A DNA stretch of 33,125 nt from Solirubrobacterales bacterium (lineage in GTDB: Bacteria; Actinomycetota; Thermoleophilia; Solirubrobacterales; Solirubrobacteraceae). Location: contig JAOPZS010000122.1 in the NCBI GenBank assembly GCA_025963965.1, positions 1-33,125 on the forward strand, in the 5' to 3' direction. Below are positions 24,415 to 31,567 of this stretch, in pieces (the stretch's first letter is position 1; every line of letters begins with the position of its first letter). The notes beneath the pieces are model-generated. The model was not told where the DNA came from. It made no database searches and worked only from the letters and a program-made list of their open reading frames with translations. The position numbers and the translations under genes were made by a program.

Positions 24415-24467
24415 GGCCGCGGGTACGGCCACCAGTGCCTTCCCGGGGTTGGAGTCAGGTTCGAGGG

Positions 24468-24674
24468 CTAGCGTGCGAGCGCGGGACGGCGGTCCTCGGC
24501 CGCCTCGGCGTCGGTTACCGCCCAGGCGAGGCGCTCGACGAGCTGCTCGGCGGCATGCCCGTCAGCGAGGTGGATCGACGTGACGCGCTCGTCCAGCAGC
24601 ACCTTCGCGTCGTTGGTTGGGGGGGAGCGACGAGGCTCCGCCGCCGGATCGGCGGTGACGATGATTCGGGCCAT
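24468..24674 (-). CDS. Small hypothetical protein (68 aa)
   Basis: Starts MARIIVTADPAAEP at ATG 24674, with a strong AAGGAG about 6 nt upstream. It is rich in Ala, Glu and Asp. The segment VLLDERVTSIHLADGHAAEQLVERLAWAVTDAE (given here as residues about 34-62) looks like a strand followed by an amphipathic helix. No signal peptide or membrane segment. I do not recognise the family. The ribosome binding site and normal codon pattern support a real gene. Confidence 0.7.
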   Translation of the reverse strand: MARIIVTADPAAEPRRSPPTNDAKVLLDERVTSIHLADGHAAEQLVERLAWAVTDAEAAEDRRPALAR

Positions 24675-24783
24675 GAATCTCTCCTTACGATCGAGTAGCA
24701 ACCTCCTCCTACTACACCCTGCCCATTCGAGATGAAGCCAGGGTTAAAAGGATGTGTCACCGTTCTCACGCCCGAATATGCAT

Positions 24784-24803
24784 CGGGTCAGGTGTCTGAC
24801 CCG
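24784..24803. repeat. REP-like palindrome CGGGTCAGGTGTCTGACCCG
   Basis: An 8-bp perfect stem with the GTGT loop, in the 170-bp gap between the divergent small gene and the aldo/keto reductase. Both neighbours point away, so it is not a terminator for either. GGTCAG/CTGACC palindromes resemble dispersed REP-type elements, but a local operator is also possible. Confidence 0.45.
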
Positions 24804-24844
24804 GGCGCGAGGGGTGTCGCCGCGCAGCGCTGCGGGTAGCCTCC

Positions 24845-25786
24845 GTGTCTATCGCACGACTCGGTCACACCGACCTCGACGTCTTCCGGCTGTGCCTCGG
24901 CGGCAACGTGTTCGGCTGGACGATCGATCAGGAGCGCTCGTTCGCCGTGCTCGACGCATACCGCGAGGCCGGCGGCAACTTCATCGACACGGCCGACGTC
25001 TACGGGCGTCGCGGCCCCGACGGCGCCGGCTCCTCCGAGCAGATCATCGGGCGCTGGATCGCCGCGCGCGGCAATCGCGACGAGCTCGTGATCGCGACCA
25101 AGGTCGGTATGGCAGAGGGCCTGCGCGGGCTCTCCGCGGAGACGATCGCCCGCGGCGCCGAGAGCTCGCTCGAGCGACTCGGGATCGACACGATCGACCT
25201 GTACTACGCACACCAGGACGATCCCGACACGCCGCTGGAAGAGACCCTCGGCGCCTTCGCCACGCTGATCGCGGAGGGCAAGATCGCCTACGCCGGCGCG
25301 TCCAACTACGACGCCGACCGCTTCGAGCAGGCGCTCGAGGTCGGCCGCCAGGCCGGCATGGCCTCCTACGTCGCCTTGCAGCCGCAGTACAACCTGATGG
25401 AGCGCAGCGGCTATGAGGGGCCGCTGATGGACCTGTGCGCGCGGCACGGCGTCGCCTGCGTGCCGTACTTCAGCCTCGCCCGCGGGTTCCTGACCGGGAA
25501 GTACCGGCCGGGCGGCGCCGAGGTCGACAGCCCTCGTGCCGGCGGCGTCAGGGACCTGTACTTCAATGACCGCGGGTTCGCCGTGCTCGAGGCGCTCGAC
25601 GAGGTTGCGGCGGCGCACGGGGCGAGCGTCGCCGCGGTGTCGCTGGCGTGGCTCGCGGCACAGCCGACAGTCGTCTCGCCGATCGCCAGCGCGACTTCGC
25701 CCGAGCAGCTCGCCGAGCTGCTCCAGTTCGTCTCGCTGCAGCTGAGCGAGGACGAGCTGCGCCTGCTCTCGGACGCCTCGGCCTGA
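24845..25786 (+). CDS. Aldo/keto reductase
   Basis: A 313-residue NADPH-dependent (beta/alpha)8 reductase of carbonyl compounds. The catalytic tetrad is seen as Asp and Tyr in NFIDTADVYG, Lys in VIATKVGMAEG and His in YYAHQDDPDTPLEE. The cofactor-binding C-terminal part contains SPIASATSPEQLAELL. The start is GTG 24845, where similarity begins (VSIARLGHTDLDV). There is no clear ribosome binding site, and TAGCCT lies only 2 nt upstream. It is convergent with the VOC gene, with 3 bp between stops. A second, different aldo/keto reductase lies at 26663. Confidence 0.9.
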   Translation: MSIARLGHTDLDVFRLCLGGNVFGWTIDQERSFAVLDAYREAGGNFIDTADVYGRRGPDGAGSSEQIIGRWIAARGNRDELVIATKVGMAEGLRGLSAETIARGAESSLERLGIDTIDLYYAHQDDPDTPLEETLGAFATLIAEGKIAYAGASNYDADRFEQALEVGRQAGMASYVALQPQYNLMERSGYEGPLMDLCARHGVACVPYFSLARGFLTGKYRPGGAEVDSPRAGGVRDLYFNDRGFAVLEALDEVAAAHGASVAAVSLAWLAAQPTVVSPIASATSPEQLAELLQFVSLQLSEDELRLLSDASA

Positions 25787-25789
25787 CCC

Positions 25790-26635
25790 TCAGCGCGCGA
25801 GGAAGCTCAGGGCGTGCCCGTCGGGGTCGCTGATCGACACCGCCCCGTCGCGCAGCTGCGAGCCGCCGACGTTCTCGGCGGCGCTCGCCAGCTCCGCCAG
25901 CGCCTGCTCACCATCCAGCGCGAACAGCACGCCGCGCAGTCCTGGCGCGTCCTCGCCCGCCGCGGCGCCGCCGGCGCTCTGCCAGGAGTTCAGGCCGACG
26001 TGGTGGTGGTAGCCGCCCGCCGAGACAAATGCCGCGGACGGAAGCCGCGCCTGGTCCTCGAACCCGAGGCCGCGGTAGAAGTCACCCGCGCGGCCGACGT
26101 CGGCGACCTTCAGGTGCACGTGTCCGATCCCGGTCCCGCCGGGCACCGTCGCGCTCGGCGCGCCCGGCGACTGCGCGAGCAGGTCTTCGACGTCGAGTGG
26201 CAGCGTCACCATCCTCACGCCGCGGCCGTCCGGGCCTCGCTCCCAGACCTCGCGCGGCCGATCGACGTAGATCTCGATGCCGAGGCCGTCGGGGTCGTCG
26301 AGATAGAGCGCCTCCGAGACGGCATGGTCCGACGCGCCGCTGAACGGCCAGCGTGCCGCGCCGATGCGCCGCACGGTCTCGGCCAGCGCCGGGCGCGACG
26401 GATGCAGCCAGGCGACGTGGAACAGCCCTGTGCTGCCCGCCGGGATCGCGGCGGGGGTCTCGAGCGCCGTCAGCTCCAGGGCCGGCTCGCCGCCGGCGCC
26501 GAGCAGCGAGCGCTCCCCGTCGCTCTCGAGCAGCGGCAGGCCGAGCACGCGCGAGTAGAAGTCGGTGCTCGCAGCCAGGTCCGAGACGGCCAGCCGGACG
26601 CCGTCGATTCGCAGGGAGGGGTCGATCACGCTCAT
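25790..26635 (-). CDS. Two-domain VOC protein, CatE-like (catechol-2,3-dioxygenase type)
   Basis: A 281-residue protein with two vicinal-oxygen-chelate modules. Module 1 (about 10-130) has VRLAVSDLAASTDFYSRVLGL, GLFHVAWLHPSR, ASDHAVSEALYLDDPDG and GIEIYVDRP with its metal-ligand Glu. Module 2 (about 170-281) has GHVHLKVADVGRAGDFYRGLGF, YHHHVGLNSW and ISDPDGHALSFL. This order resembles the Bacillus CatE/YfiE type of ring-cleaving dioxygenase, but the substrate is unproven. The start is taken at ATG 26635. A much longer open frame upstream is antisense to the aldo/keto reductase. It is divergent from that gene, with 27 bp between starts. Confidence 0.87.
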   Translation of the reverse strand: MSVIDPSLRIDGVRLAVSDLAASTDFYSRVLGLPLLESDGERSLLGAGGEPALELTALETPAAIPAGSTGLFHVAWLHPSRPALAETVRRIGAARWPFSGASDHAVSEALYLDDPDGLGIEIYVDRPREVWERGPDGRGVRMVTLPLDVEDLLAQSPGAPSATVPGGTGIGHVHLKVADVGRAGDFYRGLGFEDQARLPSAAFVSAGGYHHHVGLNSWQSAGGAAAGEDAPGLRGVLFALDGEQALAELASAAENVGGSQLRDGAVSISDPDGHALSFLAR

Positions 26636-26649
26636 CTGGAGAACCAGGG

Positions 26650-26655
26650 TAGTGT
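26650..26655 (+). promoter_or_regulatory. Candidate -10 (TAGTGT) for a leaderless aldo/keto reductase mRNA
   Basis: TAGTGT is followed by GGGGCCC and then ATG 26663, so transcription would start at the ATG. It uses the same hexamer as the 2691 promoter. No Shine-Dalgarno sequence is present. Confidence 0.45.
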
Positions 26656-26662
26656 GGGGCCC

Positions 26663-27610
26663 ATGAAGCTCCGAAAACTCGGGTCGAGCGAGATCGAGGT
26701 CTCGGAGATCAGCCTCGGCTCGTGGCTGACCTACTCGGGCGGCGTCACCCGCGAGCAGGCCGCGGCCTGCGTCGAGGCCGCCTTCGAGGAGGGCATCAAC
26801 TTCATCGACACGGCCAACGTCTACGGGCGGGGAGCCGCCGAGTCGCTGCTCGGCGAGGTGCTTGCCGGCCGCGAGCGCTCCTCCTACGTGCTCGCCACGA
26901 AGGTCTTCTTCCCGATGTCCGACACCGACCAGGGCCTGTCCGCAGCACAGATCCACAAGCAGATCGACGCCTCGCTGGAGCGCCTGCGAACCGACTACGT
27001 CGATCTCTACCAATGCCACCGCTTCGACCCGGATACGCCGCTGGAGGAGACGATGCAGGCGCTGAGCGAGGTCGTCCGATCCGGCAAGGCCCGGCACATC
27101 GGCTTCAGCGAATGGCCCGTCCGCGAGGTCGAACGCTCGCTCGCGCTGCCAGGCGTCGAGCGCTGGGTCTCGAGCCAGCCGCAGTACTCGGCGCTCGTGC
27201 GCACGCCCGAGGCCGAGCTGATCCCGCTGTGCGAACGCGAGGGCATCTCGCAGATCGTCTGGTCGCCACTCGCGCAGGGCGTGCTCGCCGGGCGCTACCG
27301 GCCGGGCGAGGCGCCCCCGCCGGACTCGCGCGCCGCGAGCGACAGCATGGGCGGCTTCATCGGGCGGCTGATGAGCGAACCGGTCCTGCAGGCGGTCGAG
27401 CGCCTGCGCGACGTGGCCGCGCAGGCGGGGCTGACGATGCCGCAGCTCGCGCTCGCCTGGGTGCTTCGCCAGCAGAACGTCGCCTCGGCGATCGTCGGCG
27501 CGAGCCGCCCCGAGCAGGTGCGCGCGAACGCCTCGGCGTCGGGCATCGTGCTCGACGAGCAGACGCTTGCCGCGATCGACGCGGCGCTCGGCGACTTCGT
27601 CGTTCGCTGA
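26663..27610 (+). CDS. Aldo/keto reductase (YghZ/Kv-beta-like)
   Basis: A 315-residue NADPH-dependent oxidoreductase. The tetrad is visible in NFIDTANVYG (Asp, Tyr), YVLATKVFFPMSD (Lys) and LYQCHRFDPDTPLEE (His). HIGFSEWPVREV, SSQPQYSALVR and SPLAQGVLAGRYRPGE are typical of the Kv-beta/YghZ group. ATG 26663 has a probable leaderless promoter. It is followed 7 nt later by an alpha/beta hydrolase, probably as one transcript. Confidence 0.92.
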   Translation: MKLRKLGSSEIEVSEISLGSWLTYSGGVTREQAAACVEAAFEEGINFIDTANVYGRGAAESLLGEVLAGRERSSYVLATKVFFPMSDTDQGLSAAQIHKQIDASLERLRTDYVDLYQCHRFDPDTPLEETMQALSEVVRSGKARHIGFSEWPVREVERSLALPGVERWVSSQPQYSALVRTPEAELIPLCEREGISQIVWSPLAQGVLAGRYRPGEAPPPDSRAASDSMGGFIGRLMSEPVLQAVERLRDVAAQAGLTMPQLALAWVLRQQNVASAIVGASRPEQVRANASASGIVLDEQTLAAIDAALGDFVVR

Positions 27611-27617
27611 GCGCGCC

Positions 27618-28445
27618 GTGAACTTTCGCGAGGCGAGCTTCGAGGGGCAGCGGTTCGTCTTCGCCGACAGCGGTGACGGCCCGGCGGTCGTGCTGATCCA
27701 CGGCTTCCCGGACACGCCGTCGGGGTGGCAGCCGGCCGCCGAGGCCCTCAACGCAGGTGGCTACAGGACGATCGTCCCGTACCTGCGCGGCTACCACCCG
27801 AGCACGCTCGTCCCGGGCCGCGGCTACGGCAGCGCTGAGATCGGGGAGGACGCGATCAGGCTGCTCGACGCGCTCGGGCTCGAGCACGCCGTGCTCGTCG
27901 GCCACGACTGGGGAGCGGCCGTCGTCTATCGCGCCGCCGCTCTGGCGCCCGCCCGCGTGCGCGCGATCTGCGCCGTGGCGATCCCGCACCCGCGCATGAT
28001 CGAGCGCTCTCCGGCGCTGCTGTGGCGCGCGCGGCACTTCATCACGCTTCGCCTGCCGACCGGCTCCTGGCTGGCGCGCCGCGACGACTTCGCCTACATC
28101 GACGTGCTGATGCGCCGCTGGGCCCCCGCGTGGCACGGCCAGGACCGCGAAGCGACGCTCGCTGAGGTGAAGCGGTGCTTCGGCGACCCAGCCGTGCTCG
28201 ACGCTGCGCTCGGCTACTACCGCGACGCGGCGCCCGGGGGCGAGCCGGGCACCCTCGAGACACCGGCGCTGATCCTCGGCGGCACCACGGACATCATCGA
28301 GACGTCCGCGTTCACGCGCTCGGCCGAGATGTTCAGCGGCCACTGCGAGGTCGTGATCGCCGACGGCGCCGGGCACTGGCCGCACCGCGAGGCCGCCGCG
28401 ATGTTCCACGAGCGGCTGCTCGGCTTCCTCGCCTCGCTGCCCTAG
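27618..28445 (+). CDS. Alpha/beta hydrolase (epoxide hydrolase-like)
   Basis: A 275-residue alpha/beta hydrolase. The oxyanion segment is VVLIHGFPDTPSGW (about 25-38). The nucleophile elbow VGHDWGAAV uses Asp, as in epoxide hydrolases and haloalkane dehalogenases rather than Ser esterases. The catalytic acid is probably in GGTTDIIE and the His in GAGHWPHRE. The cap region lies between. The start is GTG 27618, 7 nt after the aldo/keto reductase stop. The frame is open upstream, but inside that gene. The ribosome binding site is weak, suggesting coupling. It is convergent with the thioesterase, with 4 bp between stops. Confidence 0.88.
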   Translation: MNFREASFEGQRFVFADSGDGPAVVLIHGFPDTPSGWQPAAEALNAGGYRTIVPYLRGYHPSTLVPGRGYGSAEIGEDAIRLLDALGLEHAVLVGHDWGAAVVYRAAALAPARVRAICAVAIPHPRMIERSPALLWRARHFITLRLPTGSWLARRDDFAYIDVLMRRWAPAWHGQDREATLAEVKRCFGDPAVLDAALGYYRDAAPGGEPGTLETPALILGGTTDIIETSAFTRSAEMFSGHCEVVIADGAGHWPHREAAAMFHERLLGFLASLP

Positions 28446-28449
28446 CCGT

Positions 28450-29259
28450 TCAGCGCGAGGCGACGACGAGGGCCTGGAAGCCTCGCCCGACCGGGCCGTC
28501 GAGATCGTGCAGCACGCTCTCTGCGAGGCCGATGCCGCCGCGGTGCAGCAGCGTGCGCGCGTCGATCCCGATCCACTCGCCGCGCGGCGGGCGGTGCAGG
28601 TGGACCTGAAGGTCGGCATTGATGAACAGGAAGCGCTCGAACGGCAGCGACGCGCTGATGCCGTTGCCGAAGTCGGCCGTCGCCGCGAGCCGCGCCAACG
28701 CGCTTGCGGCCTCCTCGCCGACGAGCGGGTGGCGAAGGCGCATCCAGACGCGCCCGGGCCCGAGCTGCTTCGGGTCGTCCAGCCAGCGCATCTCCATCGC
28801 GCTCGCCGCGAAGCTCGCCTGCTCGACCTCGGCGTTCAGCGCGAAGCGCACCGGCGTGCCCTGATCGGGTCCCGGCATCGTCTCGGTCGCCAGGGCCCCG
28901 TCGGGCGGCTCGGGTACGTCCCGACCGATCTCCTGCACCCGCAGCGCGCTCGCCCGGCAGACCAGCGCGCGGGTCCCGTCGGGGAGCTCGGCGTGCAGCT
29001 CGGCGGCCAGCTCCTGCACGCGCCGCCCCGGCCTGAGCGTGCGCACCTCGACCGTCAGCGGAGCGAGCGGGATCGGACGCAGCAGCTCGAAGCCCATCCG
29101 TGCGACAGGCGCTCCGGGCACGGGGTCATGGCGCTCGAACGCCGTCGCGATGAGGGCCGCCGGTGCGCCTCCGTGCAGCGCCTCCGGATCCCACGGACCG
29201 CGCGCCTGCTCGGTCGGGACGAACCGCTCGCCGTCGGCGAGGAAGATCGAGGGCGCCAT
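28450..29259 (-). CDS. TesB-like acyl-CoA thioesterase (double hot-dog)
   Basis: A 269-residue thioesterase-family protein of the double hot-dog type, expected to hydrolyse acyl-CoA. The first half has the central HGGAPAALIATAFER and MGFELLRPIPLAPLTVEVRTLRPGRRVQ. The second half has FLFINADLQVHLHRPPRGEWIGIDARTLLHRGGIGLAESVLHDLDGPVGRG, a typical C-terminal hot-dog ending. ATG 29259 lies 5 nt after the MBL gene stop, so it is the last gene of a minus-strand operon. Confidence 0.85.
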   Translation of the reverse strand: MAPSIFLADGERFVPTEQARGPWDPEALHGGAPAALIATAFERHDPVPGAPVARMGFELLRPIPLAPLTVEVRTLRPGRRVQELAAELHAELPDGTRALVCRASALRVQEIGRDVPEPPDGALATETMPGPDQGTPVRFALNAEVEQASFAASAMEMRWLDDPKQLGPGRVWMRLRHPLVGEEAASALARLAATADFGNGISASLPFERFLFINADLQVHLHRPPRGEWIGIDARTLLHRGGIGLAESVLHDLDGPVGRGFQALVVASR

Positions 29260-29264
29260 CGCGC

Positions 29265-29933
29265 TCAGGCCGGCAGGTGCTCGACGAACTCGGCGAGGCG
29301 ACCGGGGTCGCGCAGCGGCGGCCCGTGCCCGAAGCACGTCAGCTGTGGGCGCAGCTCGGCGAGTCGGCGCGCCGAGGCGCGGTTGCGCGGCGGGTCGGCC
29401 GTGAAGACGTCCAGGGGCTCGTGCAGGCCAGGACGGCCGGTGCGCAGGCTGACGTTGTTGAGCACGTCGCCGAGGATCAGCACGCGGTCGGACTCGCGCC
29501 AATAGGCGACATGGCCCGGTGAGTGACCGGGAGTCTCGAGCACCGTGAAGCCGGCGACCTCGTCGCCCTCCGCCAGCGACCGCGAGACCGGGTGGGGGGG
29601 ACCGGTCCAGAAGCGCTGCTGCAGCCTGTTGACGAGGCTGGGTACCTGCGAGTTGCCGATCCCGCCGGGCGTCTCCATCGCGCGCACGTCCGCGCGCCCG
29701 CACCACAGCGGGATCCCCAGCCGCTCGCAGACGACATGGCTGTTGCCCTGGTGGTCGGGGTGGGCGTGGGTCAGCGCGTGCGCGCTCAGCCGCCGCCCGG
29801 CGATCTGCCTGAAGATGCGCCGCTCGGCCTGGCGGGTCGCGGCGTCGATCAGCACGTCACGTGCGACGTACACGTTGATCGCGTTGCGCGGCCGGCCGTT
29901 CAGCATCCACACCCCCTCCGCCAGCTCTCTCAC
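29265..29933 (-). CDS. MBL-fold metallo-hydrolase
   Basis: A 222-residue metallo-beta-lactamase-fold hydrolase. The zinc motif is in LTHAHPDHQGN, further ligands are in ETPGHSPGHVAYW and LILGDVL, and the last His is in CFGHGPPL. Substrates of this broad glyoxalase II-like group vary and cannot be read here. The start is GTG 29933 with AGGAGGG upstream. It is 19 nt after the permease stop in a minus-strand operon. Confidence 0.88.
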   Translation of the reverse strand: MRELAEGVWMLNGRPRNAINVYVARDVLIDAATRQAERRIFRQIAGRRLSAHALTHAHPDHQGNSHVVCERLGIPLWCGRADVRAMETPGGIGNSQVPSLVNRLQQRFWTGPPHPVSRSLAEGDEVAGFTVLETPGHSPGHVAYWRESDRVLILGDVLNNVSLRTGRPGLHEPLDVFTADPPRNRASARRLAELRPQLTCFGHGPPLRDPGRLAEFVEHLPA

Positions 29934-29952
29934 CGACCGTCCCTCCTCGCTC

Positions 29953-30702
29953 TCATGCTCCGCTTCGCTCCCACGAGAAGCCGCGTACAGCCAGGTATAT
30001 CCCGAATACGCCCCACAGCGCGATCACGGCGAGCTCGTCGAGGTTGTGGGCGAGGCCCGAGCCCGTCACCATCGCCCCCGACAGACCCGCGATCAGCGGC
30101 TTCAGCGGCAGCGCCTCGGCGATCGTGCGCAGGAACCCCGGCGCGCTGCTCGAGTCGAACACGTAGAAGGACACGAACACGACCGGCAGGAAGGCGGCGT
30201 TGACGTAGGCGGCGGTCGACTCGAAATTGGGGATCACGTGAGCGAACGCCACGCCCAGCGCCGACAGGCTTATGACGCCGGCAAGCACGAACACGACCAG
30301 CGAGAGCCACTGGTGAGGCCAGCCGATCCCGAAGAAGACACGCCCGGCCACGATCACGATCGCGATCTGGATGACGGTGTTCGTGACCGCGTTTGCGGCG
30401 ACGCCGGCGAAGTACGACAGCGTCGGCATCGGCGTGCCGCGAATCCGCTTGAGCACGCCGCGCTCGCGCAGGAACACCGTGTTGTAGGCGAGCGCCGTGA
30501 ACGTCGTCGACATAACGCTCATCCCTGCGATCGACGGCACGAGCCGGTTGAGGTCGTGCTGGCTGCCGCTGAGGATCGCGCCGCCGGCGGCGAGGAACAG
30601 CAGCGGCAGCAGGAAGTTGAAGAAGGCGGCACTCGGGTTGCGCCAGAACATCTTGCGCTCCAGGCGATACTGGCGCCAGCCGAGCAGCAGCGTCTCAGCC
30701 AT
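29953..30702 (-). CDS. ABC-2 type transporter permease
   Basis: A 249-residue membrane protein with six predicted membrane segments. The first is in FFNFLLPLLFLAAGG, and others include IQIAIVIVAGRVFF, LSLVVFVLAGVISLSALGVAF, AAFLPVVFVSFYVF and VIALWGVFGIYLAV. LRERGVLKRIRGTPMP is the typical ABC-2 coupling region. It pairs with the ATPase, whose gene end it overlaps by 8 nt. It probably exports a drug, lipid or glycolipid, direction inferred from the ABC-2 family. Confidence 0.9.
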   Translation of the reverse strand: MAETLLLGWRQYRLERKMFWRNPSAAFFNFLLPLLFLAAGGAILSGSQHDLNRLVPSIAGMSVMSTTFTALAYNTVFLRERGVLKRIRGTPMPTLSYFAGVAANAVTNTVIQIAIVIVAGRVFFGIGWPHQWLSLVVFVLAGVISLSALGVAFAHVIPNFESTAAYVNAAFLPVVFVSFYVFDSSSAPGFLRTIAEALPLKPLIAGLSGAMVTGSGLAHNLDELAVIALWGVFGIYLAVRGFSWERSGA

Positions 30703-31567
30703 CGGCCGTCAGCTCCAGGTAGACGTCCTCGAGCGACGGGCGCCCCACCGACAGCTCCTGCAGGCGCCAGCCCTCCGCCAGCGCCCGCGTGGTCAGCTCG
30801 GCCAGCAGCGCGGTCGGGTCGCCGGTCTCGAGCTCGATCAGCTCGCCCTCGCCATCGCGCCGGTAGACGACCCGGTAGCGCTCTGCGCCCGCTGCGCCTC
30901 CGACGCCGAGCTCGCGGGGCGGGCCGATCGCCAGCACCCGCCCGTCCTTGACGATCGCAACGCGATCGGCCAGCTCCTGCGCCTCGTCGAGGTAGTGCGT
31001 CGTCAGGAGGATCGTCTTGCCGAGCTCGCGCAACGAGCGCACCGTCTCCCAGGCGGCGCGACGGGCCTCCGGGTCGAAGCCGGTCGTCGGCTCATCGAGG
31101 AAGATCAGCTCGGGATCGCCGACCAGCGCCAGCGCGAAGTCCAGCCGGCGCAGCTGCCCGCCGGAGAGCTTGCGGCTGCGGACATCGGCCGCCTCGCGCA
31201 GCCCGGCCAGGTCGAGCACCTCCTCGACGTCGCGCGGCGCCGGATAGAAGCTCGCCCAGTGCGCAAGCGCCTCGCGAGGCGTGATGTGGCTGTAGATCCC
31301 GCCCGACTGCAGCACGATGCCGATCTGCCGGCGCAGCTCGATCGAGCGCCGAGCCGGATCGTGTCCGAGCACCGAGACCTCGCCGTCGGTGCGCGCGCGG
31401 TATCCCTCGAGGATCTCGACGGTCGTCGTCTTGCCGGCGCCGTTCGGGCCCAGCAGCCCGAACACCTCGCCGCGTCGGACCGTCACGTCGATTCCGCGAA
31501 GCGCCTCGAAGTCGCCGTAGCGCTTGCGCAGCCCGCTGACCTCGATCGCGGGCGGCGCTGCTACCAG
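30695..31567 (-). CDS. ABC-2 transporter ATPase (DrrA-like), probable CTG start
   Basis: A 290-residue ABC ATPase. Walker A is GLLGPNGAGKTTT, the Q-loop is in GIVLQSGGIYSHIT, the signature is KLSGGQLRRLDFALAL, Walker B is LIFLDEPTTGFDP, and the switch His is in LLTTHYLDEA. A regulatory C-terminal domain follows. No ATG, GTG or TTG exists in frame for a long way upstream of AIEVSGLRKRYG, so the best start is CTG at 31567. This overlaps the SDR stop by 7 nt, has GGGG about 7 nt upstream, and gives the usual N-terminal length. An assembly indel is the alternative. Confidence 0.88.
   Translation of the reverse strand: MVAAPPAIEVSGLRKRYGDFEALRGIDVTVRRGEVFGLLGPNGAGKTTTVEILEGYRARTDGEVSVLGHDPARRSIELRRQIGIVLQSGGIYSHITPREALAHWASFYPAPRDVEEVLDLAGLREAADVRSRKLSGGQLRRLDFALALVGDPELIFLDEPTTGFDPEARRAAWETVRSLRELGKTILLTTHYLDEAQELADRVAIVKDGRVLAIGPPRELGVGGAAGAERYRVVYRRDGEGELIELETGDPTALLAELTTRALAEGWRLQELSVGRPSLEDVYLELTADG

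Noticed and set aside
26636..27751. Upstream extension of the VOC protein frame
   Set aside because: It is antisense to the aldo/keto reductase and hydrolase genes. The protein start at 26635 matches the family.
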